In this document: piece by piece, positions 21,268-33,048 of the stretch
How the letters are laid out: each line of letters opens with the position of its first letter
Numbering within the stretch: position 1 is the first letter of the stretch
Source of the DNA: Theodoxus fluviatilis
Lineage: Eukaryota > Mollusca > Gastropoda > Cycloneritida > Neritidae
Assembly (NCBI GenBank): GCA_034096865.1
Contig: JAWQFJ010028252.1
Coordinates: 40,001 to 104,000 of the forward strand
Direction of reading: 5' to 3'
DNA length: 64,000 nucleotides
Translations under genes and position numbers: made by a program
Notes under the pieces: model-generated
Seen by the model: the letters and a program-made list of their open reading frames with translations, nothing else
What the model was told of the DNA's origin: nothing
The model's database searches: none

Positions 21268-22441
21268 AGTTTCAGAGAGTTTCAGCCTGACACAACCAGC
21301 CTGACACGGCCAGCGTGACACAGCCAGCCTGGCACAGACAGACAGCCTGGCACAGACAGACAGCCGAACACTGACAGCCTGACACAGACATAGCCAGCCT
21401 GACACAGCTAGCTTGACACAGCTACAGCCAGCCTGACACAGCCAGCCTGACACTGACACAGCCAGCCTGTCACAGACACAGCCACCCGACACAGCCAGCG
21501 TGTCACAGCCAGCCGGACACAGACACAGCCAGCCTGACACAGTCAGGTTGACACAGACACAGGAAGCCTGAAACAGACAGCCTGACTCAGCCAGCGTGTC
21601 ACAGCCAGCCTGACACAGACACAGCCAGCCAGACACAGCCAGCCTGACATAGACACAACCCGCCTGACACAGCCAGCCAGACACAGCAAGCCTGACACAG
21701 ACACAGCCAGCCTAACACAGCCAGCCTGACATAGACACAGCCAGCCTAACACAGCCAGTCAGACACAGCCAGCCTAACACAGCGAGCCTGACACAGACAC
21801 AGCCAGCCTAACACAGCCAGTCAGACACAGCCAGCCTAACACAGCCAGTCAGACACAGCCAGCCTAACACAGACACAGCCAGCCTGACACAGACACAGCC
21901 AGCCTAACACAGCCAGCCTAACTAAGCCAGCCTGGCACAGACACAGCCAGCCTAACACAGCCAGTCAGACACAGCCAGCCTAACACAGCCAGTCAGACAC
22001 AGCCAGCCTGACACAGACACAGCCAGCCTAACACAGCCAGCCTGACACAGCCAGCTTGACACTGACACAGCCAGCCTCACACAACCAGCCTAACACAGCC
22101 AGTCAGACACAGCCAGCCTGACACAGACACAGCCAGCCTAACACAGCCAGCCTGACACAGCCAGCTTGACACAGACACAGCCAGCCTAACACAGCCAGCC
22201 TGACACAGACACAGCCAGCCTGACACAGACACAGCCAGCCTAACACAGCCAGCCTGACACAGCCAGCTTGACACTAACACAGCCAGCCTCGCACAGCCAG
22301 CCTCACACAACCAGCCTAACACAGCCAGTCAGACACAGCCAGCCTGACATAGACACAGCCAGCCTCACACAACCAGCCTGACACAGCCAGTCAGACACAG
22401 CCAGTCAGACACAGCCAGTCAGACACAGCCAGCCTGACACA
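21268..22441. repeat. CAGCCAGCCTGACA-type minisatellite
   Basis: Variable units built from CACAGCCAGCCTGA, CACAGA and CACAGCCAGTCAGA; the composition changes along the array. Minus-strand frames repeat SGWLCQAGC as an artefact. Confidence 0.93.
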
Positions 22442-22578
22442 AGACTTCGGACACGAGGCCTCTAGAGCCAACAGCAACGACGCCTGCACTACGAGAGGAG
22501 TGAAATCATTCCTCAAAATGTACGACATTGATAAGCATGCAAGGTTTGCACTATCGATTCATGAATTGCTGCTGCTAC

Positions 22579-22630
<52 letters not shown>

Positions 22631-22837
22631 TTCTGCCGCCGCCGCCGCCTCTGTTTAAGGTCGTTGTCAAAGTGTGTTTCCCCTTCCACTAGCTCTTCCG
22701 TGTCGCGTGGAAAGCAACTGACGGAAACTTCACTCCATTCAAAGTAAAACCGACATTTCGTGCCAACATACGCTAGCGTGGTTCCACACTAAATGTGTCT
22801 AGCTTTTATTATTTAACAATAATGTGCATTGTCTTAC
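22442..22837. other. Intergenic/intronic sequence with (TTG)n and (GCC)n
   Basis: A (TTG)n tract at 22575-22630 and GCCGCCGCCGCC at about 22636. Otherwise unassigned. Confidence 0.7.
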
Positions 22838-22951
22838 CTCCAGGTCAAGACCCCTGTCTCGAAGAAACTCCTTGGCGCCTATGAAGTCGTGGAAAGCCTG
22901 CCTGGTGAGGTTGAGTGCCGAGTCGACCCCAAAGGGCAGCCACATCAGCTG
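22838..22951 (-). CDS. Exon resembling AADAC-like exon 2 (probable paralogue)
   Basis: The acceptor TGTTTGGACTTTGCAG precedes 22951 and the donor GTAAGA starts at 22837. The exon is 114 nt, 38 codons, phase 0 at both ends, exactly like exon 2 at 14950-15063. It encodes QLMWLPFGVDSALNLTRQAF followed by HDFIGAKEFLRDRGLDLE. An ungapped alignment to exon 2 gives six identities (M3, S11, R17, G25, D32, D36) and many conservative pairs (F/W4, I/L15, Y/F20, Y/F29, I/L30, I/L37). I infer a tandem paralogue on the same strand. I found no matching exon 1 upstream or exon 3 downstream, so it may be a remnant. Confidence 0.6.
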
Positions 22952-23104
22952 CTGCAAAGTCCAAACACTGGCGTGTCAAGTGTTTGTCCTCCTCTACCCG
23001 CTCTAGAATCACGCAGCAGTCTTTTTCGTGTAGGTCAAAAGGTCAAGATAGCAAAGCTTTGAGGTGCTAGGTTGTCTTTTGGGGGTTTTGTCTCCTTGAA
23101 CGAT

Positions 23105-23275
23105 CACCCACAGCATGAGGACGTCCTGAGTGGTTCACTCACAGCATGAGGACGTCCTGAGTGGTTCACCCACAGCATGAGGACGTCCTGAGTGGTTCAC
23201 CCACAGCATGAGGACGTCCTGAGTGGTTCACCCACAGCATGAGGACGTCCTGAGTGGTTCACCCACAGCATGAGG
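23105..23275. repeat. 31-bp tandem repeat, about 5.5 copies
   Basis: Unit ACCCACAGCATGAGGACGTC + CTGAGTGGTTC. A detached partial copy lies at about 23318-23341. Confidence 0.93.
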
Positions 23276-23578
23276 CATTCAGCGTGGCTGAGACTAGTGA
23301 ATCTCTGTGTTCAGAATGAGCATGAGGACGTCCTGAGTGGTTGCACAAATGGTGTCAAGCAGGGTTCTGATGCAAGATGCAATGTGATTGGCTCCCTCAC
23401 GCATCATCACACGTGAATGATTTATGTTGCTCTCAGTGTCAAACGGACACGAAACCGTACCTGGGCCCCCGCTCACGCCGCAGAGATTTTTGTCTTACAG
23501 TGCTCGCTAACTCCAGCAGATCTTGTCACAAAGAGGAGGTGGCACACGGCTGAACCAACACGAGTGCACACATCAGGG

Positions 23579-23774
<196 letters not shown>

Positions 23775-23776
<2 letters not shown>

Positions 23777-24744
23777 GGAAAGGGATGACAGAACCCCTTC
23801 GGTCGAGACGAACAGTTAGACTAGCGCAGGAATTAATGCATAAAAGGATAGATGGAGAGAAAGAGAAGAGTGATGTGCGTAGGCGTGAAGAAGATGTTTA
23901 TTTTAGATGGAGAGAAAGAAAAGTGATGAGGGTCACCTCTGGGTTACTTGCAATTGTAAAACGTAAGTGAGATCTACACAAAATTCTTTCTATGACAAGA
24001 TAATAACATAGATTCACACATCTACATACAGCGATGACAACCTAGACTGACACCTACATACAACGATGACAACACTGTCACGCGTCGAATTTTGATGAGC
24101 TGGCGAGAGTGTTTTCTCCTTCAGGCCGTGTTGCAGATGAAGGGCCTTTAAAAACTGGAGCTTCGGTCAAGAAGTGAATCGTTTTTTTCAGTAACCGACT
24201 AGCTTGAGACGAGCTCACAGCGAACTCAGAATTATGGTTTTGTCATGGACTGGAACAGTATTTTCCATGCAAGGTGCTCACGTGGGTTGAGTGGAGTTCA
24301 CGAGGAGCACTCCAGTGAAGGTGAGACGAAGGGAGGGGACGGACAGAGGGGACGGACAGACGGACTGAGAGGACGAGTCTGGGCGATGGTTTCTGGGACC
24401 TTCTCTCTCTGCTCTTGAGAGGCTGGTGACGCTGTGTGGCCCACAGTGGGGATTTTCTCGGCGAGAACATCGACCAACGTTAGATCTGTTACCTGACTGT
24501 TGTGTGTCCAGCTGAGGGTTTTTCTCGCGTGAGTACAAAGTAAAGCAGAGTCATTAATTCAATAAACCCTTATTTCTCCCTCCCAGGGATAGAACCACGG
24601 CACTGCGCCTCGCACATCATCCAACCCCAAAGTATACTCGCCCATCTCCGGATGTCAAAAGACATGGTTTCAACAAGCGAGTACAGGCTGAGAGGCTGAC
24701 CGTGTACTCTTGCAAGAGGGGAGAGAACTGGGGGGTGGGCTGCC
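23775..24744. other. Unassigned sequence
   Basis: No exon with both good splice sites and a recognisable product. Short frames on the minus strand (24243-24538) are without domains. Confidence 0.4.
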
Positions 24745-26215
24745 AGGAGTGCAGTGGAAGCAGGGACAGTGGAGTGCAGTGGAGACAGGGACAGTGGACA
24801 CAGGGACAGTGGAGTGCAGTGGAAGCAGGGACAATGGAGAGTAGTGGATACAGGGCCAGTGGACACAGGGACAGTGGACACAGGGACAGTAGACACAAGG
24901 ACAGTGGACATGGGGACAGTGGACACAGGAACAGTGGGCACAGGGACAGTGAAGAGCAGTGAACACAGGGACAGTGGAGAGCAATAGACACAGGGACAGT
25001 GGAGAGCAGTGGACACAGGGACAATGGACACATGGACAGTGGCGAGCAGTGGACACAGGGACAATGGACACCGGGACAATGGACACAGGGACAATGGACA
25101 CAGGGACAATGGACACAGGGACAGTGGCGAGCAGTGGACACAGGGACAATGGACACAGGGACAATAGACACAGGGACAGTGGACACAGGGACAATGGACA
25201 CAGGGACAGTGGAGAGCAGTAGACACAGGGACAATCGACACAGGGACAGTGGACACAGGGACAATGAACACAGGGACAATAGACACAGGAACAGTGGATA
25301 CAGGGCCAATGGACACAGGGACAATAGACACAGGGACAAAGGATACAGGGACAATAGACACAGGGGCAGTGGAGAGCAGTGGACACATGGACAGTGGACA
25401 CAGGGACAATGGACACAGGGACAGTGGAGAGCAGTGGACACAGGGACAATGGACACAGGGACAATAGACACAGGGACAATGGACACAGGGACAGTGGATA
25501 CAGGGACAATGGACACAGGGACAATAGACACAGGGACAATAGACACAGGGACAGTGGACACAGGGACAATGGACACAGGGACAATAGACACAGGGACAAT
25601 GGACACAGGGACAATGGAGTGCAGTGGACACAGGGACAGTGGAGTGCAGTGGACACAGGGACAGTGGACACAGGGACAGTGGACACAGGGACAGTGGACA
25701 CAGGGACAATGGACACAGGGACAATAGACACAGGGACAATGGACACAGGGACAATAGACACAGGGACAGTGGATACAGGAACAGTGGACACAGGGACAGT
25801 GGACACAGGGACAATGGACATAGGGACAATAGACACAGGGGCAGTGGACACAGGGACAGTGAACACAGGGACAGTGGACACAGGGACAGTGGACACAGGG
25901 ACAATAGACACAGGGACAATAGACACAGGGACAGTGGACACAGGGACAGTGGACACAGGGACAATAGACACAGGGACAATAGACACAGGGACAGTGGACA
26001 CAGGGACAATGGACACAGGGACAGTAGACACAGGGACAGTGGACACAGGGACAGTGGCGAGCAGTGGACACAGGGACAATGGACACAGGGACAGTGGACA
26101 CAGTGACAGTGGAGACCAGAGGAGGCAGGGACAGTGGAGTGCAGTGGAAGCAATGACAGTAGACACAGGGACAGTAAACACAAGGACAGTAGACACAAGG
26201 ACAGTGGAAAGCAGA
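24745..26215. repeat. 15-bp minisatellite GGACACAGGGACA(AT/GT)
   Basis: About 98 units with AAT/AGT alternation and interspersed GGAGAGCAGT units. Because 15 is a multiple of three, every frame repeats a pentapeptide (for example SGHRD, MDTGT), giving spurious 540-codon frames on the minus strand. Confidence 0.97.
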
Positions 26216-26329
26216 CCTACCGTGCAATGGCACAGGGACAGTGAAGTCGGATGGAAGTTAACGGCGTCAGAATTGCCTGCCTGGTCAGTGGCCACTTGCG
26301 TCCAAGACGGAGTGACCAGTCACTCCTAC

Positions 26330-27758
26330 TCCCCAGCTACCCTCTCACAATTCTCCAGCCACCCTTTCACTATTCTCTAGCCACCCTTTCACTATTCTCT
26401 AGCCACCCTTTCACAATTATCTAGTCACCCTTTCACAATTCTCCAGCCACCCTTTCACAATTCTCCAGCCACCCTTTCACAATTCTCCAGCCACCCTTTC
26501 ACAATTCTCCAGCCACCCTTTCACTATTCTCTAGCCACCCTTTCACTATTCTCTAGCCACCCTTTCACAATTCTCCAGCCACCCTTTCACAATTCTCCAG
26601 CCACCCTCTCACAATTCTCCAGCCACCCTTTCACTATTCTCTAGCCACCCTTTCACTATTCTCTAGCCACCCTTTCACAATTCTCCAGCCACCCTTTCAC
26701 AATTCTCCAGCCACCCTCTCACAATTCTCCAGCCACCCTTTCACTATTCTCTAGCCACCCTTTCACTATTCTCTAGCCACCCTTTCACAATTCTCCAACC
26801 ACCCTTTCACAATTCTCCAGCCACCCTCTCACAATTCTCCAGCCACCCTTTCACTATTCTCTAGCCACCCTTTCACAATTCTCTAGCCACCCTTTCACAA
26901 TTCTCCAGCCACCCTTTCACAATTCTCTAGCCACCCTTTCACAATTCTCCAGCCACCCTTTCACAATTCTCCAGCCACCCTTTCACAATTCTCTAGCCAC
27001 CCTTTCACAATTCTCCAGCCACCCTTTCACAATTCTCCAGCCACCCTTTCACAATTCTCTAGCCACCCTTTCACTATTCTCTAGCCACCCTTTCACAATT
27101 CTCCAGCCACCCTTTCACAATTCTCCAACCACCCTTTCACAATTCTCCAGCCACCCTCTCACAATTCTCCAGCCACCCTTTCACAATTCTCTAGCCACCC
27201 TTTCACTATTCTCTAGCCACCCTTTCACAATTCTCCAACCACCCTTTCACAATTCTCCAGCCACCCTCTCACAATTCTCCAGCCACCCTTTCACTATTCT
27301 CCAGCCACCCTTTCACAATTCTCCAGCCACCCTTTCACAATTCTCCAGCCACCCTCTCACAATTCTCCAGCCACCCTTTCACTATTCTCTAGCCACCCTT
27401 TCACAATTCTCCAGCCACCCTTTCACAATTATCTAGTCACCCTTTCACAATTCTCCAGCCACCCTTTCACAATTCTCCAGCCACCCTCTCACAATTCTCC
27501 AGCCACCCTCTCACAATTCTCCAGCCACCCTTTTACTATTATCTAGTCACCCTTTCACAATTCTCTAGCCACCCTTTCACAATTCTCCAGTCACCCTTTC
27601 ACAATTCTCTAGCCACCCTTTCACAATTCTCCAGTCACCCTTTCACTATTCTCTAGCCACCCTTTCACTATTCTCTAGCCACCCTTTCACAATTCTCTAG
27701 CCACCCTTTCACAATTCTCCAGCCACCCTCTCACAATTCTCCAGCCACCCTTTCACAA
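26330..27758. repeat. 22-bp minisatellite CCACCCTTTCACAATTCTCCAG
   Basis: About 65 units. Main variants are CTATTCTCTAG and CTCTCACAATT. It begins about 110 bp after the 15-bp array. Confidence 0.97.
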
Positions 27759-28289
27759 GCCCTCACTGACTGCCTGCCTTGCAAACCAGTCCTGCCATCC
27801 ACGCCCACTAGATTTGCCAGCAGCCATGCAAGGGCCAAGAGTCAAGGTTGACAATCCAGATAACAACCTCAACCATGAGTTGGACACAAATAGGCGTCTC
27901 TCAAGCACATGCCTTTGATGACACAGCAGGCAGACACACAGACACATTGACACTCACCCGAACTGGACTGGTTTATTGCCATGCCAATAGCCCATACAAA
28001 GTGTGTGGTTTAACCCACACATACACACCCAAAAGAAAGAGCAAAAGAAAGAAAGAAAACTGAAAAGAAAAAACCCCGAAAACAAGCATTGACAAGTATT
28101 AAATAAGCGTACAGTTATATACAATGGTGCTTCCAGACTGATTCGGCGTGATTCGGGTGCAAACTGAAGTGCTGAATGCTCATACGAAGGGTCACGTGAC
28201 ACCTACGAGGGCATTCAGGCTCGGCACTATGCTGACGGAAAACGATTGTGAGTATGCGTGGAGAAATCAGGTAATTGAACATGAATCCT
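27759..28289. other. Unassigned sequence
   Basis: Nothing recognised. Confidence 0.4.
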
Positions 28290-28757
28290 CCTTTCTTTGT
28301 CGTTTGTAAGACTCGTTGAAAAAATACAAAGAGAAATGGACTCAGGAAATGTACAGAAGTGATAGATACGCAATGTACTGCAGTTTTAAGTCTACATTAG
28401 AAGAAGAGGCATACCTGCACAAAGTAGACAAAAATATTGTAAGAAACATCATAAATACAGATACGAAACAATAATCGAATCATTGTGTCCATTGTGTCAG
28501 GAGGAGGAAGAAGATGAATATCACATTTTCATCCGATGCCCTGCAGTGAGTGATCTGAGAGATAAGTACATAGTTCCACACGTCACGGAGAGTTGCAATG
28601 CCTTGTTGATTGTCCTGTATTATCAATTTGTAATGGGCTCGAGCCCCTGCCATTAAACTGTTCAGTTCAGTTCAGTTCAGTTCAGTTCAGTTCAGTTCAG
28701 TTCAGTTCAGTTCAGTTCAGTCCAGTCCAGTTCAGTCCAGTTCAGTTCAGTTCAGTT
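28290..28757 (+). mobile_element. LINE 3' end fragment with (TTCAG)n tail
   Basis: Shifted frames read EKWTQEMYRSDRYAMYCSFK and then the knuckle CPLCQEEEEDEYHIFIRC (C-x2-C-x8-H-x4-C, about 28479-28534) followed by PAVSDLRDKY. This parallels CPLC...HFLLFC and LEDLRAKY of the element at 1-1736, so it is a relative. The 3' end passes into about 20 TTCAG/TCCAG units at 28657-28757. Confidence 0.82.
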
Positions 28758-29094
28758 CCCTCCCTCCCTCTCTCTCTCTCCACGGAGCGGAGCGCGCTCC
28801 ACCTTCAAGGTTCGTCAGTTGTGGTGTTCTCTTGTGTATATGCTCTTCGCAAAGAAACGCGAAGGAGCATGATTAATGGCCTCTTTTCTCGCTAGACAAA
28901 GCGAGTAAGTATTTAGACAGGCTGTGAGCCTCAACTTTAAGATAAGAAATTCGTCGATGGATTTATCCACCAAATGCAGTGAGTACACACTCTAAAATTG
29001 CCTCTGACCCTAAAGATTGAACTGTTGAACTGTTTTCCCAACAAAATTGAACTGTTGAACACTCATCATCCTCTAATTAGCCGTATGGAAAGCC
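28758..29094. other. Unassigned sequence
   Basis: Contains short imperfect palindromes (GGAGCGGAGCGCGCTCC near 28783; CTTCGCAAAGAAACGCGAAG near 28843). No gene signal. Confidence 0.4.
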
Positions 29095-29280
29095 ACAAAG
29101 GGACGATCTCTGAAGTATTGCTTACTTAACCATTAAATCCCAATAATTATCTACCCCGTGTCCTGCATCATTGCAGGGGTGATCTCTGGATTATTGTTCA
29201 CCTGTTTCACTTGATTATTAAAGTTCCTTCTTAATTATCACCTTGTGTCCTCTTGCGTCACTGCATGAGTGTGAAAGAAA
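29095..29280. repeat. Two diverged tandem copies of about 85 bp
   Basis: GATCTCTGAAGTATTGCTTA...AATTATCTACCCCGTGTCC...CATTGCAGGGG is followed by GATCTCTGGATTATTGTTCA...AATTATCACCTTGTGTCC...CACTGCATGAG. Confidence 0.65.
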
Positions 29281-29559
29281 ATTAACCTGTTGCGTTTCTC
29301 CTCCACAAGTATTAACCCCCTAGACAAGCGCATATAGCGCCGAGCCAGTGTTTTCCAGAACACAGGAGGAGTAACGTCACAGCCTACATGTATGTTACTT
29401 GTTTTTAACATTTGGATGTTTAGAAAATTGTTGTTTTTTATGTATATGTCATTGTAGTTACTTCAAATTCCATATTTGAATTTTGCTTCCCTGGTACACT
29501 ATCTACCCATTTTAGTACATTGAAATTGTACATAGGCCTATATTATTATTGCGATACGT

Positions 29560-29562
<3 letters not shown>

Positions 29563-29634
<72 letters not shown>

Positions 29635-29903
29635 CCTCCATCCCTCTCCCTCACCCTCTCTCTCCCATTACCACCCTCTTACTCTCATTCTCTCTTCCCT
29701 TCCTCCCCCTTCCCCCAGCTCTCCTCCCCCTTCTCCTCCCCCCCCCTCTCTCTCTCTCTCTCTCCGTCTCTCTCTCTCTCTCTCTCTCTCTCCCTTACCA
29801 CATTTGAATATTTTGCCTCAAGGGTTGAATGTCAGAAAGGCATTACTGCCTAATTCACTACCATTGTAAAATAAAGTAAGTTCGTTCGTTCGTTCGTTCG
29901 TTC
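29563..29903 (+). mobile_element. LINE/SINE 3' tail with (CT)n and (TTCG)n, plus copy
   Basis: A (CT)n-rich stretch (29563-29793) precedes ACCACATTTGAATATT, GCCTCAAGGGTTGAATGTCA, TGCCTAATTCACTACC and AATAAAG, followed by TTCG repeats to 29903. An inverted relative is at 30410-30660, with the purine tract in the same relative place. The microsatellite is therefore part of the element. Confidence 0.8.
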
Positions 29904-29904
29904 A

Positions 29905-30167
29905 CACCGCTGCTTTCAAACTACGCGCTGAAGGAACGTTAAACCCGGTCTATATAAAAACCGCTGGCGCTGAACCTCCAGGTTTTGGCACACACAAAAA
30001 ATTGGGTTCAAACCCGCAATCTCTTGAGAAAAGAGGGGGGGAAAAACACACACAAAAAAACAAAAAACAGGTCGGGTTCGAAAAAAGTTTCAGCGCGGAT
30101 TCGAATCCGTTCACGCATGACCTAACGTTACAATTGTCCAGCGCTTTACCATCTGAGCCATTCATTT
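29905..30167 (-). mobile_element. tRNA-derived SINE-like element
   Basis: On the minus strand from 30167: AATGGCTCAGATGGTAAAGC (A box, D-arm) and, about 45 nt on, CGGATTCGAATCCG (B box, T-arm, about 30095-30108). The D stem has a C-A mismatch and position 33 is not U, so it is not a working tRNA. The non-tRNA body extends down to about 29905, next to the TTCG tail. Confidence 0.65.
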
Positions 30168-30409
30168 GGCAACTGACGTTACTACGTGTTTGTAAAGGAA
30201 TTATAACGTTCTTTTCTGTAAACTCCCTCGCTTCTTATTTTGCACTGTAAATTGTATAAAAATGGATGATAGTTCATGAAATTTGAGTGGTCTTGTACAT
30301 TTTAGGATACTTAAGGTCTATTTCTGCCAAGTTTATTATCGATTCACTGCCATTAGGCCAAGCCAACAGACTACCAGTACCAAGTTGTGTGCGCTTAAGT
30401 CAGGACAGA

Positions 30410-30660
30410 CAGAACGAACGAACGAACTTTATTTTACAAGGGTAGTGAATTAGGCAGTATTGCCTTTCTTACTTGACATTCAGCCACGCTTGAGGCAGAA
30501 TATTCAAATGTGGTAATAGAGAGGAGTAGAGAGCGGAGAGGAGAGAGGAGTAGGAGAGATAAAGAGAGATATCAGTAGAGAGAGAAGAGAGGTAGACAGA
30601 GACAGAGAGAGAGACAGAGAGAGAGGGTGGGAGGTGGACAGAGAGAGTAGGAGATGCACC
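30410..30660 (-). mobile_element. LINE/SINE 3' tail with (TTCG)n, minus copy
   Basis: Reverse complement of the tail at 29796-29903: (CGAA)n, CTTTATTTTACAAGGG, TAGTGAATTAGGCAGTATTG, GACATTCAGCC, GAATATTCAAATGTGGTAA, then a degraded GA-rich tract. Confidence 0.8.
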
Positions 30661-31489
30661 GAGATATACCCCACAAGGAGAGAAGGCAGTATATAGAGTA
30701 GTGTAAAAGGCCGTCTACGCTTTTGTGTCTAGATACTTTGGCAGTAGGGTGAAAGTAATCCATGAGGGGTAGGCGGTTTACTTTCTCTCCCGTTGGCTTC
30801 TTCGAGAGGTTTTGTGGGTGTGTGGCGTACGTGAGACGATGTGTAGCGATCTCAGAGAGCGCGATTGTTCGGCGCTGCTCTTTCGACAGCGCTAGAGCTG
30901 CGAGTAGCCCGACGTCGACGAGAAGCCGACACTAGAGAGAAGATGTAGAGGAGAGAGATGGAGGCGAAGTAGAGACATGAGAGAGAGTGATCAGGAGAGA
31001 TGAGGGTTGGGGGGTGTAGGTAGAGGGCATGGGGAAACGAGAGAGGAAGGGAGATGTTTAGTATTATTAAGGTAAGTACAGAGTTTGTGTTTCATATATT
31101 TAGGTATAGATATAGGCTTGAGTAGAGAATGTATGTATTCGGATGATAAGAGTAGGAGAGATCGTTCGTGGGGTATGTTACGCAATGAGTGTATTGGTGG
31201 AGGTGACAAGCTTGCGAAATATGAAGAGGGGTTATGAAGGGTTTAAATTGAGGTAATGTTAGTTGTAACGTCAATTGAGGTTTACGTGGTTTGGTGGGCA
31301 GAGAGATCGAGTGAGAGTGAGGAGAAGTAAGATGAGAGTTAGGAGATAGCGGGGGTATAGGAAGATAGTATGATGACAGATGAGCAAGAGCCATCATAAC
31401 GTATTGAGAGTTAGCCTATGTAGAGTTGTTACTGATCAAAAGATCAGATAAAGGCCTCGCAGCCTAAGACATCTGAGGACATATCTATC
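30661..31489. other. Purine-rich unassigned sequence
   Basis: GA-rich on the plus strand with no coding signal. Could be the degraded microsatellite-rich body of the neighbouring repeat. Confidence 0.4.
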
Positions 31490-31917
31490 TATCTAAATTA
31501 ATTCTCCTATAAACTGTCCTCGCAAATGACGTCACGTTATTGATGACGTCGCACATGTTGGAATTTCGCCATTCCTCCCCAGGTGTTTCGAAATTCTTCT
31601 GGCATATAGGATCGAAAATCTCCTCGCAAATGACGTCACTTTATTCGACGTCAAATGATAACGTCACAGAGTTTGCAAAATGGAGTCTGTTGAATCGTTT
31701 TCATTAAAACACCAAAATGTAAAAAAGTCACTTTCTTTTCAAACCTCGATTCTGAAAATTGATAATATTGAATGGGACCTAACTTCCAGTCAGTGTGCAA
31801 AATCTCAAGGAAATCCGTCCAGTAGTTTTTGAGATATAGGCCGTGGAGACGGGACAGACAGACACACAGACACACAGACAGATAAAGTCTGTAGGACCTC
31901 CAGTAAACCTGGAGGGA
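31490..31917 (-). mobile_element. Dispersed repeat family with CTCAAAAACTACTGGACGG core, minus copy
   Basis: Read on minus: TTTATCCCTCCAGGTTTACT, GGAGGTCCTACAGACTTTAT, a short TGTCTG tract, CTCAAAAACTACTGGACGG, ATTTTGCACACTGACTGGAA, ATCGAGGTTTGAAAAGAAAG, and, towards its end, two TGACGTCA words (about 31526 and 31630). Two further copies are at 62799-63440. I cannot say which class of element it is; no coding capacity. Confidence 0.85.
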
Positions 31918-31919
31918 TA

Positions 31920-32529
31920 AAACGTGCATCGGCGCTAATCGCGCTATCGGCGACTATCGGCGACTATCGGCGCTATCGGCGACTATCGGCCCAGCTAAAG
32001 TTGAAACATTGTGGCTAGCTTATACTTATAGAACTCGTACTTACGTCAAATCGCCGTAGTTTGATGTTTAATTCGTCCGCTGAACGCTGCCAAGAATAAT
32101 GCGATCGCCGTAGTTTTCACCCATCTTGGCTCTACTATGTGCTAGCTTGGTGGGCTCTCAAAAAACCACTAGGCGCCTTCACATTCCCCAAAAGGTACTA
32201 CTTATGGGGACACTGGAACGATGTTTCGATATCCCATACCCGTCAAAATACTTCTACACTCTACTCAATTTTGAGACACACTGAGTCGGGTCGCCAAAAC
32301 AAACAATTCAACACTAAGCTTTCGGAACAGCTACACAGAAGCGACCGCATCACGAAGGGACGTAACAGTCAAACTACGGCGATCTCATTAGTCTTGGCAA
32401 CGTTCAGCGGACGAATTAAACATCAAACTACGGCGATTTGACGTAAGTACGAGTTCTATAAGTATAAGCTAGCCACTATGTTTCAACTTTAGCTGGGCCG
32501 ATAGTCGCCGATAGCGCCGATGCACGTTT
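31920..32529. mobile_element. 610-bp non-autonomous element with long terminal inverted repeats
   Basis: Left arm 31920-32117 and right arm 32371-32529 are near-exact reverse complements. Both start AAACGTGCATCGGCGC and share CAGCTAAAGTTGAAACAT, GCTAGCTTATACTTATAG, AACTCGTACTTACGTCAAAT and CGCCGTAGTTTGATGTTTAA. The left arm is longer because a TATCGGCGAC subrepeat is amplified. TA dinucleotides at 31918-31919 and 32530-32531 fit a TA target duplication. The 253-bp centre has no convincing protein. It is inserted at the very end of the neighbouring dispersed repeat. Confidence 0.85.
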
Positions 32530-32779
32530 TATATGGACCCCGTTAAACCTTTCCAGAGTTACTGCCCTTTTATTTACTTCTACGCCACCTCTCTTAGTTT
32601 CATTTTGAAAGCAGACAGTTTATCGATCACACTGTCTGTTAATGTAACATTTTACACTCATTTTGCAATCCACATCAACTGTGGATGGACATTAACTTGT
32701 ATGTGCCGAGAGAAGCTCTCGTCCAAAGGACTGTAGCTGGAGGTTGCCATCGAACAGCGACCGAGCGATCGATCTCCTT

Positions 32780-32954
32780 TTTATATTTTAATCAGTCATA
32801 CTGCGCAGAGCTTGTGACGCGTCCCACCTGCTGGAACGTCGACTTGAGATTGAGCTGCTTGCTGTTGACAAGATGGCGTCGATGAATACAGGATAGCTGT
32901 GCAGGTGAGACGCTACTCACCCTCGCTGCCTCGTCCTCCCTGCCCAGACACGCC
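32780..32954 (+). promoter_or_regulatory. Possible promoter/5' UTR of gene 2, with YY1-like motif and short uORF
   Basis: CAAGATGGCGTC at 32870-32881 resembles the YY1/initiator motif found just after the start site of many metazoan genes. Its ATG (32873) opens an 8-codon frame ending TAG at 32894-32896, upstream of the main ATG at 32955. A GTGAGA after 32904 could be a donor, but the resulting 43-nt intron would be unusually short. Confidence 0.35.
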
Positions 32955-33048
32955 ATGGATCCACCCCATGCGCCACATACCGAGCAAGAAGATGACGACG
33001 ATGAGAACGATGAAGAGGAAGGCAGTGATGACGATTCAGAGAACTCAT
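32948..33048 (+). CDS. Gene 2, exon 1 (acidic N-terminus)
   Basis: ATG at 32955 in context CACGCCATGG (C at -3, G at +4). It has 31 codons plus one base to the strong donor GTAAGT at 33049. Residues 10-30 are almost all Asp, Glu, Ser or Asn. The preceding CTGCCTCGTCCTCCCTGCCCAG is a good acceptor, so the ATG may sit in a second exon starting at 32948. An in-frame TGA at 32883 bounds the frame upstream. Confidence 0.55.

Noticed and set aside
23105..23275. Regular 31-bp repeats resembling a CRISPR array
   Set aside because: Units are contiguous with no unique spacers, there are no cas genes, and the context is eukaryotic.
24570..26295. Three overlapping ~540-codon minus frames (CPLSLCPLS, VPVSTVPVS, HCPCVHCPC)
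   Set aside because: All three frames of a 15-bp repeat are open at once; artefact.
30090..30167. Functional tRNA gene on the minus strand
   Set aside because: D-stem mismatch, no U33 and no pairing acceptor stem; better explained as a tRNA-derived SINE head.
32948..33048. Hydrophobic minus-strand frame ([19 protein letters not shown]), a possible membrane segment
   Set aside because: It is the complement of the acidic Asp/Glu codons on plus. It has TGA immediately upstream and no start codon, while the plus frame has a good ATG, acceptor and donor.
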